A stretch of 64,000 bases of DNA from Macrosoma leucophasiata (GCA_036365455.1 JAWQUS010000007.1:16322001-16386000), one strand, 5' to 3'; positions 35,047 through 45,222 are shown, counted from the stretch's first letter. Translations and numbers: made by a program. The notes: generated from the sequence alone by a model not told the origin.

Positions 35047-36549
35047 TTAGAAGCATTTAACATCTCTGGGAAATAATTTAACTTCTACATTATTAATTCT
35101 CACTTGGAATATTTCTTTCTTAAATTTGTATTTGTCACCATTTATAACTGTCTTCACTGTGTAGTTTCGCAAAAAGTGCACTAGCCCAGTTTTTACTTGC
35201 ATATGCGCGTATCTTGAGCCAATACATACTCTTGGTCCTCTACCAAAAGGCATGTAAATATTGTCCGATATGTTGCCCCTATTTTCAGGCGAAAATCTCT
35301 CCGGAATGAACTTTTCGGGTTCAGGATAATATTTAGGGTCATTATGTATATCGAATATTGGTAATGTTACTCTAGTTCCCTTTTCCACCTGTATATTACC
35401 CACCGGCAAAATTGTATCTTTGATGCAAAGTCTACCAAGGACACCAACCGGTGGATGTAGTCTTAGAGCTTCATTCAGTGTCATATCAAGATAGTCGAGA
35501 CCGGATACAATATCATATGTCAACTTTCCATTCGATTTTTCAAAAGCTTGATCTATTTCTTCATGGACACGACGCAATATGTCGGGGTGGTTGCCCAATT
35601 CTATTATAGTGCTATACATAGCTGTTGCACTGGGTTCCACACCAGCCACGAAAAAGAAAAATGCTTGGCCTGCCATAAGTTCGTCTGTCGGAGTGATCTC
35701 TAAGCCCGTGTTTGGGTCTTTCAACATACCTTGCTTCTGTATATTTACGCACATACTGGCGAAGTCGTTTTTGTTTACATTCTCTCGTTCTCTGTGGCGT
35801 ATCACTTGCTTGATTGCTGTTACGAAAAAGTTTTCATGTTCAGAAAATAGTTTTATTCCAAAAAATTTGAACAAAGGTGCACTGATATTTGCAAGGGTAA
35901 GTTTAAGGTTTGTTTGTAACGATGATTTGAAAGCAGCTTGCGCCATTTTTAGAAAAGGTGAGTCAAAAATTGATTCGGTTCCCAAGCCAAATACAGAAGC
36001 GCCAATTGCAGCGGAACAAAATGTGCAAAGCGTTTCAAAAGTATCAGTTGTTAAATGTTTCGGATTGTCTTTTAAATACTTGATAAAATCTTGTGCGCCT
36101 CTGTCCATGATGTAGTACATATTCTTGAGCTTCATTGTCGTGAATAGAGGCGTCATATTTTGTCGCACTAGTTTCCATCGTTGGCCATTCATTAGTACCA
36201 AATTATCTCCTAGTACGTCGTCTTCATTAGCAACAAAGCCTTTATGATTGAAGGCGTTGAAATCCGATTGCATCACGTGCTGGATATTCACGGGATCTCG
36301 CACATATAAGCCTGGTGCGAAGAAATTTCCTATTCCCACAGCCGGTTCGTTAGGGTACATGTTGTATATATCGCGACAAATTTCAAACATAGCCCTTTTA
36401 CTAATAACAAAGTAACCGGCCGGGCCCAAGAACTTATTCTTCTGATGGAACACAACGCCACGTTTTTTCCAGTACCTCTCATTATATCTTCCAGTGAGAT
36501 AGAAGACGGCAACAAAGGTTAACAGAACTGCTAATATTAGAAATAACAT
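35047..36549 (-). CDS. Cytochrome P450, CYP3 clan (CYP6-related), intronless
   Basis: A complete 500-residue frame without introns, normal length for a microsomal insect P450. Such enzymes sit in the ER membrane and, with P450 reductase, insert one oxygen atom into hydrophobic substrates such as plant toxins or insecticides. Features in order: N-terminal anchor (about 1-20), helix C WKLVR (W125-R129), I-helix AGVEPS (302-307), K-helix ExxR (E360-R363), PERF (416-419) and heme loop PFGRGPRVCIG with ligand Cys442. All essential motifs are intact. One oddity is Pro306 where AGxxT has Thr; Ser307 follows. The ATG at 36549 places the membrane anchor correctly. A TATA-like box lies about 65 bp upstream and AATAAA about 60 bp after the stop. 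Clan is confident; family and substrate cannot be read here. Confidence 0.95.
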   Translation of the reverse strand: MLFLILAVLLTFVAVFYLTGRYNERYWKKRGVVFHQKNKFLGPAGYFVISKRAMFEICRDIYNMYPNEPAVGIGNFFAPGLYVRDPVNIQHVMQSDFNAFNHKGFVANEDDVLGDNLVLMNGQRWKLVRQNMTPLFTTMKLKNMYYIMDRGAQDFIKYLKDNPKHLTTDTFETLCTFCSAAIGASVFGLGTESIFDSPFLKMAQAAFKSSLQTNLKLTLANISAPLFKFFGIKLFSEHENFFVTAIKQVIRHRERENVNKNDFASMCVNIQKQGMLKDPNTGLEITPTDELMAGQAFFFFVAGVEPSATAMYSTIIELGNHPDILRRVHEEIDQAFEKSNGKLTYDIVSGLDYLDMTLNEALRLHPPVGVLGRLCIKDTILPVGNIQVEKGTRVTLPIFDIHNDPKYYPEPEKFIPERFSPENRGNISDNIYMPFGRGPRVCIGSRYAHMQVKTGLVHFLRNYTVKTVINGDKYKFKKEIFQVRINNVEVKLFPRDVKCF

Positions 36550-36601
36550 TATAGATGCGTTTTCTCTTTAGAGTGTATGAACGAATGCTAATATTCGCGT
36601 A

Positions 36602-36751
36602 TTTATCTCAGTATTTATATAAGCTTTTGTAATGTTCATTGAAACCAGTATCCATTCAATACTGCCGTCATATTGAGATAAGGCAAATAAACAAAAAAAA
36701 TTGTAGACGCATTATGACTAGACAAATCGTGATTATTTTAAGTAGTAAGAG
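36602..36751 (-). promoter_or_regulatory. P450 proximal promoter, copy 1 (TATA)
   Basis: On the minus strand TATATAAATA lies at 36621-36612, about 65 bp upstream of the ATG, leaving room for a start site near 36590 and a 5' UTR of about 40 nt. The segment also holds AGGCAAATAA and GACGCATTATGACTAGACAA (plus-strand reading), both conserved in the second copy. It has about 25 bp (ATCCATTCAATACTGCCGTC region) not found in copy 2. Confidence 0.65.
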
Positions 36752-36752
36752 T

Positions 36753-36881
36753 TTTATCTCAGTATTTATATAAGCTTTTGTAATGTTCATTTTAACCATT
36801 GAGATAAGGCAAATGAATTATAAAAAAGAAATGCAGACGCATTATGACTAGACAAATTGTGATTATTATAAGTAGTTAAAG
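36753..36881 (-). promoter_or_regulatory. P450 promoter duplicate, copy 2 (TATA)
   Basis: Tandem duplicate offset by 151 bp. Its TATATAAATA lies at 36772-36763, and CGCATTATGACTAGACAAAT is kept. It could serve as an alternative upstream start or add regulatory sites. Divergence between copies is small, mostly short indels. Confidence 0.6.
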
Positions 36882-36925
36882 TTCTGATAACGGATAACAA
36901 ATCAAACAAACAATTATAATAATTA

Positions 36926-37044
36926 AGGGCGTCCACACATAACTGCGATGCGATGCGATACAATGCGATGTCGCATCGCAGAAACTTGCTATGCGAATTG
37001 CTGCTAAATGAAATTGCTATGCTAAGTGATTTTTCCATGTGTGC
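36926..37044. repeat. Palindromic GCGATGCGATGCG repeat, MITE-like
   Basis: Begins GGGCGTCCACACATAACTGC and contains GCGATGCGATGCGATACAAT followed by its near-complement ATGCGATGTCGCATCGCA; ends around TTTTCCATGTGTGCAAATGC. GCGTCCACAC near one end and GTGTG near the other resemble the 45461-45629 element. It lies about 380 bp upstream of the P450 start. Confidence 0.45.
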
Positions 37045-37282
37045 AAATGCAAAAGGGCTTTATTTGAAGTATTTGTACATATTAGCTATGCGGAGAACAA
37101 CGTGCAATAAAATCTTGAAAAATATATTTTTGGGGTGCCTCCCCTACACGTGAAGTGGGGATGCATTTTTTTCACGAAATCCCATTGTATGGCATATTGT
37201 GGGATAGGTTTAGAAGATCAATTTCTGATTAAAGGATCCGTGTGTCCTGTAATATTTGGTTTAAGAAATGTTGGCTTTGTAT
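37045..37282. other. Noncoding spacer between repeat and LTR
   Basis: Unique sequence up to the retrotransposon target duplication CCAC (37283-37286). Short open frames here have no features. Confidence 0.4.
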
Positions 37283-37286
37283 CCAC

Positions 37287-38323
37287 TGTTACGTTTATTA
37301 AAATGACTATTAATAAAACAACCAATATTAGTTAGGTACTACAGTTTTAATAATTTATAAAATATCTACTTATATACTATGACTCTAATTATCCTATAAT
37401 CTAATCTCCCTAACTACAATTAAAACTATTTAGGTAGGTACTACCCGGTAACTAAACTAATTTAAAATTAAAACCTAATCTTAGTTTTTAATGAAATTGA
37501 GAAATTAAGTTAGAATAGGGCGTGGATCGACTATCGTTTGTTTGCACTGATAGGAACAAATACAGCAACACTATCCTGCACTAGAAGCCGGTGACGGTGC
37601 TGCCGGTGCCGCTCTGTAGACCGTTGCGCGACGCGGGGAAGAATCTGACGTCACGCGAACAGGACAGGACAGCATCAACCCAGGTCGTTTTAGACCCAGA
37701 ATAAAAACCCTGGAAATTCCCAAGGGTGGAAAATAAGAGCACGCTCAAATGGTATCACGTGTCCCCTATACGACCTTGATGGTTGATGAGATGATTAAAC
37801 ACAAAGCAGCCAGATGATAGTTTGCTATATGTATAGCCATTAGTAATCAATGATGTGGTCGTAGCGAAACAAATAGGAGGCAATGATAATATGAGCACTT
37901 AGTACCTACAGTGAGAATAAGTTACAAATAAATGCACAACTTACCCGAGATCGGGGTTATATTCCGCAAGTATATAGATATAGCACAAGTAGGTACAGGC
38001 AAAAATAGTATAAGCACTAACGGCACAATAACTATTTGGCAGTAGATATAGGTATGGTGTAAAGAATTAGAGGTAAGTATTATTCATGTCCGATGTTCCA
38101 GCACGAATGTCATACCGCTGCCCTCCGCTCCGGCGAACGGTGGCCCGTTCACCAGAACCGGTTCTGTCTACGCGCCGCTCATTTCATATCGCACGGCGTA
38201 CGACACAGCCTAGGTTAATATTTTAATTACGTACCTTCACGCTTACTCGCGCATCCGGTAGGCAGAGCGCGTGAGGTACTAAATCGAGCGACCAAATCTT
38301 TCAATTACAAATACATTGTAACA
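37287..38323 (-). repeat. 3' LTR (P450-proximal)
   Basis: 1037 bp; on the minus strand it starts TGTTACAATG and ends CGTAACA (TG...CA). It contains a GC-rich section around GCCGGTGACGGTGCTGCCGG. Being the 3' LTR of a minus-strand element, it lies upstream of the P450 on the same strand, so any promoter or enhancer activity would point toward that gene. Confidence 0.92.
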
Positions 38324-38338
38324 GTATTCCCCCCCGTA
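38324..38338 (-). other. Polypurine tract
   Basis: The minus strand reads CTACGGGGGGGAATAC directly before the 3' LTR, the expected place for the plus-strand primer of reverse transcription. Seven consecutive G residues. Confidence 0.7.
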
Positions 38339-38431
38339 GATAAGGATTTTACCACAGAAAAATCCGCTTGAAATAAGTACAGCTAAACTGATATTACAAA
38401 TGTAGCAATGTAAAGATTCGTTACTCTATTA

Positions 38432-39433
38432 TTAATTGTTCAATTTTAATTTAATATCTTTTATATGCCACGCGCCGAGATCTCGACCAGACATATCTTG
38501 CAATATATAGACCAGAGGTGATCTCTTTTCTTTTACTTTGCACTTTTCAAATTTGGGTGCCAATTTTTTGCTAAAATGAGCACCCTTATCACTTTGAAGG
38601 AAGCAACGTTTCCAAACAGTGTCTCCAACGCTAAATTCTACATGTTTACGTCTTAAATTGTAACGCTGAGAGACCTTCTGATGACTATGCCAAAGAGCAG
38701 CTTGTACATTATTAAAAATTTCAGCCAGATGACCCAAATTCTCACCATATACATCACGAGGTAGAAATAAAATTTCATCAACATTATCATTTTCAATATA
38801 ATGAGATCCGCATGTTACCAATTCTCTACCGTAAACCAAAAAGGCAGGTGTAAATCCAGTAACTTCATTTACAGAATTGTTGATTGCGAATTGGATCTTA
38901 TGTAGGTTAAGATCCCAAGTCCTGTGATCATCGTTTACAAATGTTGAAATTGCTGTAACAATCGTTCTATTGTATCTTTCCACGTTATTAATTTGGGGAG
39001 TATATTTAGGAGTAAAGTGTACATTCGGTACTTTATATTTTTGTAGAAACGCATCCATTTCACGCCCTGCGAACTGTGTACCGTTGTCCATAATTATAGT
39101 CTGAGGAATGCCATGTACTAGAAACACATGATTCTCTAACAACTTACACACGGTTGGAGCTGTTGCATTTCGCATTGGAAACACTAGGGTGTATTTAGAG
39201 AAGCAACAGTTGATAACAAGAATGTAATTGTGTCGTTGTCTACTTGTAGGCAATGGACCTACAATGTCAATAGAGAGAGTCTGGAAAGGACGGGAGCAGA
39301 CTTTAGGTCTACCCATCTTTCCTAAGACAGTGTGAGCGGGATGCTTGTAAGCTAGACATGTCTTGCAATCACCTACAAACTTAACAACATCACTGTACAT
39401 ACCAGGCCAATAATAGGACAAAGCGAGTCGAGT
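38432..39433 (-). pseudogene. pol: Integrase region of pol (separate frame)
   Basis: Integrase inserts the element's cDNA into host DNA. This frame holds the C-x2-C half of the zinc-binding domain (GDCKTC) and the catalytic triad: D52 in SIDIVGP, D112 in MDNGTQF and E148 in NNVERYN, counting from TTG at 39421. Thirty-five residues separate D112 and E148 (DD35E). A GPY/F-like tail follows, ending at 38432. The HxxxH half of the zinc finger lies in the preceding frame, so the domain is split by a -1 shift near 39434-39457. I see no correctly phased slippery site there, so this is probably an inactivating indel. Confidence 0.85.
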
Positions 39434-41660
39434 TTAAAACATATAAATGTTTTAAAAGTTCCTAAATGCGCAGCAGTTGGATCAGAATGATTTTTATCTA
39501 TAATATCGTTTCGGGATTCCTGAGGCACTACTACTTTCCAACAGAATTCCGATGTTAATGGATTTTTGGCTTTCATGAAACGATAAAGAACGTTTGCCTC
39601 AACTCTGTAATTAGGGAAACTTGTTTGAGAGTTTAAGCAACCGTTGAAGATATTTAGGTACCAAGCATCAGAAGTAATAGGTGGTGAGTCCGGAAGTGTA
39701 TTAATAGGAGCAACTGAAACACACCTAGATAAGGCGTCTGGAATAACATGATCCTTACCTCGCCGGTGTTTTATTTCAAAATTAAATGAGGATAATCTTA
39801 CTCCCCAACGAGCAAGGCGACCAGTAGGGTTAGACAGTGACATGAACCACTTAAGCGCTGCGTGATCAGTAAAGACCGTAAATGTTTTGCCATTTTCCAG
39901 GTAGCAACGCCAGTATTCTAGTGAAACGAGCACCGCTAGAGCTTCTCTTTCTGTAACGCTGTAGTTACGCTCAGCGCCCGTGAGTGATCGACTCATATAT
40001 GCAACGGGGTGTTCTTCCCCGTTGATGGTTTGTGAAAGCATAGCACCCACACCAAAATTGCTAGCATCAGTATGCACGTCAAAAGAAAAATCAAAGTTAG
40101 GACAAGCTAGTAAGGGAGTGTTAACTAATAATGACTTGAGGGTCTCAAAAGCTGAATTAGCTTCCGAGCTCCAATTAAAAGGTGGAGACTTCTTTCCTGT
40201 AGAGGTCAATCTGTTTAAAGGACCAGCAATAGAACTAAAATTAGGAACAAAACGTCTATACCATGATGCGGTACCCAAAAATCTCTTAACTTCTTTTTTA
40301 TTCGTAGGAGTAGGGTATTTTAAAATAGCTTCAGTCTTAGCAGGATCAGTCCGTAGACCGTGTTCATTAACTACATAACCCAAGTAACGTAATTCTCTTC
40401 TGAAAAACTGACATTTAGCTAGGTTAACAGTGAGATTTGCAATTTTAATTTTCGCTAGGACCCGTTTTAGCAAACTAACGTGTTCTTCAAAAGTTCTACT
40501 TACAAGTACTATATCGTCAAGATAACAGAAAACTTGTAACTCGAATTCTGGGCCAAATAGTGTATCAACTAACCGCTGTTGAGTCGCGGGAGCATTAGAG
40601 AGGCCAAAAGCAGTAACGTTGAACATGAAGGTGCCTTTGCCGGGTACATAAAATGCAGTTTTTTCGCAATCAGGGTCAAAAATTGGAATTTGCCAAAAAG
40701 ATTTCGATAAATCAATACTAGATAGGTACTTAGCATCTCTGAGATTGTCAAGTATTTCCGATATATACGGTAAATTGTAGGCATCTTTTTTAGTAACTGA
40801 ATTAAGCCTTCTGCTATCCAAACAAAAACGTGGATTGCCGTCTTTTTTATCTACCACCAATACAGGCGACGACCACGGACTTTCGCATGGTTGTATTACC
40901 TTTAGGTCTAACATCTCATCGACCTGTTCGGATATTATTCGTTTCTTTTCAGGCGACAAACGGTAATATCTTTGTTTTATAGGAGGAGCGTCACCTGTAT
41001 CAATGCGGTGGTGTATTAAATTAGTCCTACCAAGGCCTTTATTTTCGAAGGCAATTTGCTTAAATTGTTCGACAATGTCATCTGCTTCGAGTTTTTGGAA
41101 GTCCTCTAAGATCTCGTACGGCTGTATAATAGGATTTGAAGATATTTCAGAGACGTTGTTTAAAGACTGATCATGTTGGGACAACATTCTTATATTCTGT
41201 ATATGTTTAGGAAATATTTCAAATTTTGTCCAAAAGTCAATGCCTAAAATTAAAGCAGTTTTAATTTCTGGAACTACATGGGTTTTAATAACAATACATT
41301 TATCATTGAAACACACAGGCAATAGAAAAAATCCTAAAGACTTCATTATTTGGCCTCCAGCTGCAGATATAGATATGATTTCATCACTAAAAATTTCAAA
41401 TCCATGTTTTTGTAAATAACAATGAAAATTATTCCCAACAATAGTAACAACAGAACCAGAATCTAACAGACCATGTACAGATAAAGATTCTAAATTATTT
41501 ATTTTAACTTTTACGTAAGGACGTGGATCATTATTTAGTGAATAATTTCTAACCGTAGCAACAGTGCTGTATGTACCAAAAAAAATTTTGATATAGTTTA
41601 GCCAATCACTCCAATCCTTACTGTCAAAGTGATTGCTGCTACGTTGTATAATTAGTTTTT
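39373..41660 (-). CDS. pol: Pol: protease, reverse transcriptase, RNase H
   Basis: The frame is open from the gag stop. Upstream of the first ATG (41346) it carries the aspartic protease motif LLDSGS, then ILGIDF. Counting from 41346, RT has the first catalytic Asp in SSIDLS (D212), FGLSNAP (247-253) and YLDD (275-278). RNase H has D427 (HTDAS), E468 (TEREAL), D494 (FTDH) and D537 (PDALSR). The end reaches the HxxxH half of the integrase zinc finger (HSDPTAAHLG) and then reads out of frame. Protein is expected as a Gag-Pol fusion by -1 frameshifting, because the frame sits -1 to gag with no start codon needed. All catalytic residues of these three enzymes are present. Confidence 0.9.
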
Positions 41661-41661
41661 T
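41655..41661 (-). promoter_or_regulatory. -1 ribosomal frameshift site A AAA AAC
   Basis: The minus strand reads CAA AAA AAC TAA at the gag end, so the heptamer A AAA AAC is in the correct phase and touches the gag stop codon. The -1 frame continues straight into protease. I did not fold the downstream RNA, so a stimulatory structure is not shown. Confidence 0.8.
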
Positions 41662-42820
41662 TGGTTGAATTTTACACTTTTATTGACAAGTTTATTCTGA
41701 CAAACAGGGCAATCCGGGTAGCGGACGTCCTTCTTCCCACATTTAAAACAGATGATATAGCGTGGTTTATGGCAATTCTTTAAAGAGTGATCAGTAGATC
41801 GACATCTAGGACAGAACACTTGATTAAAAATTTTTGTATCTTCTTTGTATACAGCACTACTTGGATTTGATTCTACAGCACTTATGTTCATATTTCTAAA
41901 TTGCTTATGTGTAGGATTCGAGGTATTGTAACTTGTAGAAGGCCTTGTATACGCAAATTCAGGTGCTAAGGTATCAGTAGTTACTTTAGGGGGATCTTTA
42001 AACTGGGAAATGCGCGTTTGTAAGTTCTCATAGTTGCGGCATTTAGTTAGCAGTTCGGATATTGATGTAATATCTGGACAACAAGACAAGGATTGAGAAT
42101 AAAAGGGTCTGATATTGTGTAAAAGTATTTCTAATTTTTCCTCTTCGCTCATTATTTTCGACAATCTACAAAACATTCCCTCCATAATAGCAATATAGAT
42201 GACAATGGACTCTGATTCACCCTGTGTTCGAGCGCGTATCTCGTTCATTAGTCTATAATCATAGTCAAATTGATCAAAGTCCTGTCTTAGTAATATAACT
42301 AATTGTTCCCAAGTTTCAACGGAACCACTTTTACTACGATACCAATGTAAAGCATCTCCTGTGAAAATCTCGGTAGCAAAAGCTAAAACTCGGTTTGACT
42401 TAATATCCCTTGCTTTTATGAACTCATTCACCTTTTGAAGAAAAGCTCTGACGCATGACTTTCCGTCAAATTTTAATTTGCCTAAGTCTGTGCCTATACC
42501 GCGATCACATGTAACCGAGATATTAGTGGTCGGTACATCCATGTCGCAGCTATCTGTTTTTGATGTGGTAGGTGTAGCGTATTTAGCAAGTTCTATATAA
42601 GCAGCTTGAAGTTTTTGGTTGCAATCCTTAAACTGGCTAGAAGTTTCTACGGTGTCGGGTTGTATCCTTGAGAGACGATGATGTATATGGAGAGCAAGAT
42701 TATCTGACCTTATAAATAAGTTTTTATCAGATTTTAACTTTAAATTCTGTACGTTACTCTTTAATTTCGATAAACTCTCCCTTACACCAGCAATGTCATC
42801 AGCAGGTTCTAGATGCGATT

Positions 42821-42864
42821 CCAGAATGTCCTCGGAAGGTGTTTACCTTCCGAGGACATTCTGG
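42821..42864. repeat. Perfect palindrome in gag, 20-bp arms, 4-nt loop
   Basis: CCAGAATGTCCTCGGAAGGT (42821-42840) is the exact reverse complement of 42845-42864, with loop GTTT. It creates the frame break in gag. It resembles a snap-back templated duplication. Confidence 0.9.
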
Positions 42865-43723
42865 AATGCTCAACCTGGCCTGCTTGATAATTTGTTTCCG
42901 CAAGCCTTGGACATTGTCCGCAGGTGATTCTCCCCGTACCTACCTCATACTCTAATTCAGCCTTTTGCAAAGATAAAAATTTAATTTCTCTAGACATTGT
43001 AAGTTTTTTTTTATATATTGCTATTATTAAACTGTAAATATCATTAGAATGTAAGTATTTAAATATTAAAAATGGAATGTGCTTATGTGTGTGATAAATT
43101 ATTTTGTATACCTACTGTTCTTTGATTTTTATAATAAACATTAATTATGCATATAAGTATATCACTCTATCCATCTCCTTGGAAAACACAAGCGTGAAGT
43201 TATATAGGTACGGCAGTTATTATTTGACTATGTTAAACCAGTAGTCGGATATGTTGTGCAAATATTAACGATAAGAGAATGAAAGAAGCAACAATGCATG
43301 AGAACAATAAAAAAAATACAGAAAAATGAAGTAAGTAGCATGAAGGTAAACACAATCGCAATTAATATACCTACTTTTAAAATTTAATAAAAAACATGCT
43401 ATGTCAACGAAATAGGTATAATAATAACGTCTAAAAACTATTAGGTACTACTCTTAATTAGTTTCAAGAATAATTTGTATTTTTAAATAATATTAATTAA
43501 GTTACTACCTTAATCAAAATAACAATTGAGATTAGCATGTTTTTATTTTGTTACGTACTGAGTTGTTATAAATCTAATAGGTACTTATTATTAACAATTA
43601 ACAAACTACTTAATTAATAATAAACTAACTTAATTTAAAAGTAAGTAGGTAAGTATCGAACAATAACCATCACCAAAGATAACCAATAACTACGGTAAAC
43701 CAGTGCAAACAAAGGAAATCTTA

Positions 43724-43741
43724 AAACACGTTATGGCGCCA
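43724..43741 (-). other. Primer-binding site candidate
   Basis: One base after the 5' LTR the minus strand reads TGGCGCCATAACG. The first seven bases match the TGGCGCC start of lysine-type primer sites; the following bases do not fit that tRNA, so the tRNA is unknown. Confidence 0.5.
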
Positions 43742-43742
43742 C

Positions 43743-44779
43743 TGTTACGTTTATTAAAATGACTATTAATAAAACAACCAATATTAGTTAGGTACTACAG
43801 TTTTAATAATTTATAAAATATCTACTTATATACTATGACTCTAATTATCCTATAATCTAATCTCCCTAACTACAATTAAAACTATTTAGGTAGGTACTAC
43901 CCGGTAACTAAACTAATTTAAAATTAAAACCTAATCTTAGTTTTTAATGAAATTGAGAAATTAAGTTAGAATAGGGCGTGGATCGACTATCGTTTGTTTG
44001 CACTGATAGGAACAAATACAGCAACACTATCCTGCACTAGAAGCCGGTGACGGTGCTGCCGGTGCCGCTCTGTAGACCGTTGCGCGACGCGGGGAAGAAT
44101 CTGACGTCACGCGAACAGGACAGGACAGCATCAACCCAGGTCGTTTTAGACCCAGAATAAAAACCCTGGAAATTCCCAAGGGTGGAAAATAAGAGCACGC
44201 TCAAATGGTATCACGTGTCCCCTATACGACCTTGATGGTTGATGAGATGATTAAACACAAAGCAGCCAGATGATAGTTTGCTATATGTATAGCCATTAGT
44301 AATCAATGATGTGGTCGTAGCGAAACAAATAGGAGGCAATGATAATATGAGCACTTAGTACCTACAGTGAGAATAAGTTACAAATAAATGCACAACTTAC
44401 CCGAGATCGGGGTTATATTCCGCAAGTATATAGATATAGCACAAGTAGGTACAGGCAAAAATAGTATAAGCACTAACGGCACAATAACTATTTGGCAGTA
44501 GATATAGGTATGGTGTAAAGAATTAGAGGTAAGTATTATTCATGTCCGATGTTCCAGCACGAATGTCATACCGCTGCCCTCCGCTCCGGCGAACGGTGGC
44601 CCGTTCACCAGAACCGGTTCTGTCTACGCGCCGCTCATTTCATATCGCACGGCGTACGACACAGCCTAGGTTAATATTTTAATTACGTACCTTCACGCTT
44701 ACTCGCGCATCCGGTAGGCAGAGCGCGTGAGGTACTAAATCGAGCGACCAAATCTTTCAATTACAAATACATTGTAACA
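43743..44779 (-). repeat. 5' LTR
   Basis: 1037 bp, same ends and same sequence as the 3' LTR as far as can be compared by eye. About 745 bp of leader follow before the gag ATG. Confidence 0.92.
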
Positions 44780-44867
44780 CCACCACCACATTTCTGCCGC
44801 TGAATGATACCTAATATTTAGCTCTATCGTGTTTCAGTAACATGTGTGTGTGTGTGTATGTGTATCT

Positions 44868-44980
44868 TCACGCCAGGTCCCTAACGGGGTAGGCAGAGAG
44901 TGTAGAGCGCCAGATATCCCGGTCCTGACAAACCTCTCGTGCCTCGTCTACTTTCATCATTCTCTTCATACATGCACGCC
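44868..44980 (-). pseudogene. LINE ORF2 C-terminal fragment
   Basis: On the minus strand: CATGTATGAAGAGAATGATG, then GACGAGGCACGAGAGG and a stop after the Asp-Leu-Ala-like end (GGGACCTGGCGTGA). It matches the plus-strand fragment at 55828-55946. 5'-truncated. A (GT)n tract lies next to it at 44844-44857. Confidence 0.65.
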
Positions 44981-45087
44981 GATTCCTAAGACTTTTGATC
45001 CCACCATCAGACAGAACTCGACCTATTTGGTCATGGTAACATGTGATCTAATAATAATATTTTTTGAATTTGGTAATAGTATTTTAC

Positions 45088-45222
45088 TAGTGGTAGAGCT
45101 CCAGCGACGGAGTTTAAGGGCGTAGGCACTACCAGATTACCTAATATACTTGCCGCTAAATGTTAGTTTTGAGCACTATCGTGTTCCGGTCAGGTGGTAA
45201 TGTACGGCTAGGTGGTAATGTG
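45088..45222 (+). repeat. Family A repeat, head half
   Basis: AGTGGTAGAGCTCCAGCGAC, GGCACTACCAGATTACCTAA and CAGGTGGTAATGTACGG; AGGTGGTAATGT occurs twice at the break. Confidence 0.7.

Larger units (their letters stand above)
41652..42997 (-). pseudogene. gag: Gag, split by a palindrome
   Basis: Gag packages the element RNA into particles. The main frame (open 42842-41652) has an acidic coiled-coil-like start, a capsid-like region (helical; WYRSKSGSVETWEQL) and near the end a zinc knuckle CPRCRSTDHSLKNC (Cx2Cx4Hx4C). A second knuckle-like CFKCGKKDVRYPDC has Val instead of His, a variant I recall from other arthropod gypsy elements. The plausible N terminus (ATG at 42997) lies in another frame that stops at 42809. 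The two frames meet at a perfect 44-bp palindrome (42821-42864), where the downstream frame has a TAA at 42845-42843. The break therefore coincides with the palindrome. Confidence 0.85.
37287..44779 (-). mobile_element. Ty3/gypsy LTR retrotransposon, complete structure
   Basis: A 7493-bp element transcribed on the minus strand. Two LTRs (37287-38323 and 43743-44779) of equal length look identical by eye. A 4-bp target duplication CCAC lies at 37283-37286 and 44780-44783. Internal order from the 5' LTR: primer-binding-like TGGCGCC, gag, protease, RT, RNase H, integrase, G-run polypurine tract, 3' LTR. This gene order defines the Ty3/gypsy group. No env-like frame is present: only about 110 bp separate the integrase stop from the 3' LTR. 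Identical LTRs imply a recent insertion, yet gag and integrase each contain a frame break, so this copy may depend on proteins from relatives. No chromodomain was recognised. Confidence 0.93.

Noticed and set aside
35579..36115. 178-codon frame antisense to the P450
   Set aside because: It is a shadow of the P450 reading frame on the other strand.
38324..38431. Env-like third gene of a retrovirus-like element
   Set aside because: Only about 110 bp lie between the integrase stop and the 3' LTR, with no coding capacity.
39434..39457. Second programmed frameshift between RNase H and integrase
   Set aside because: TTTAAAC is present nearby but in the wrong phase for the upstream frame; a mutation at the palindrome explains the shift better.
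39980..40378. 132-codon frame antisense to pol
   Set aside because: It is a shadow of the RT/RNase H coding region.
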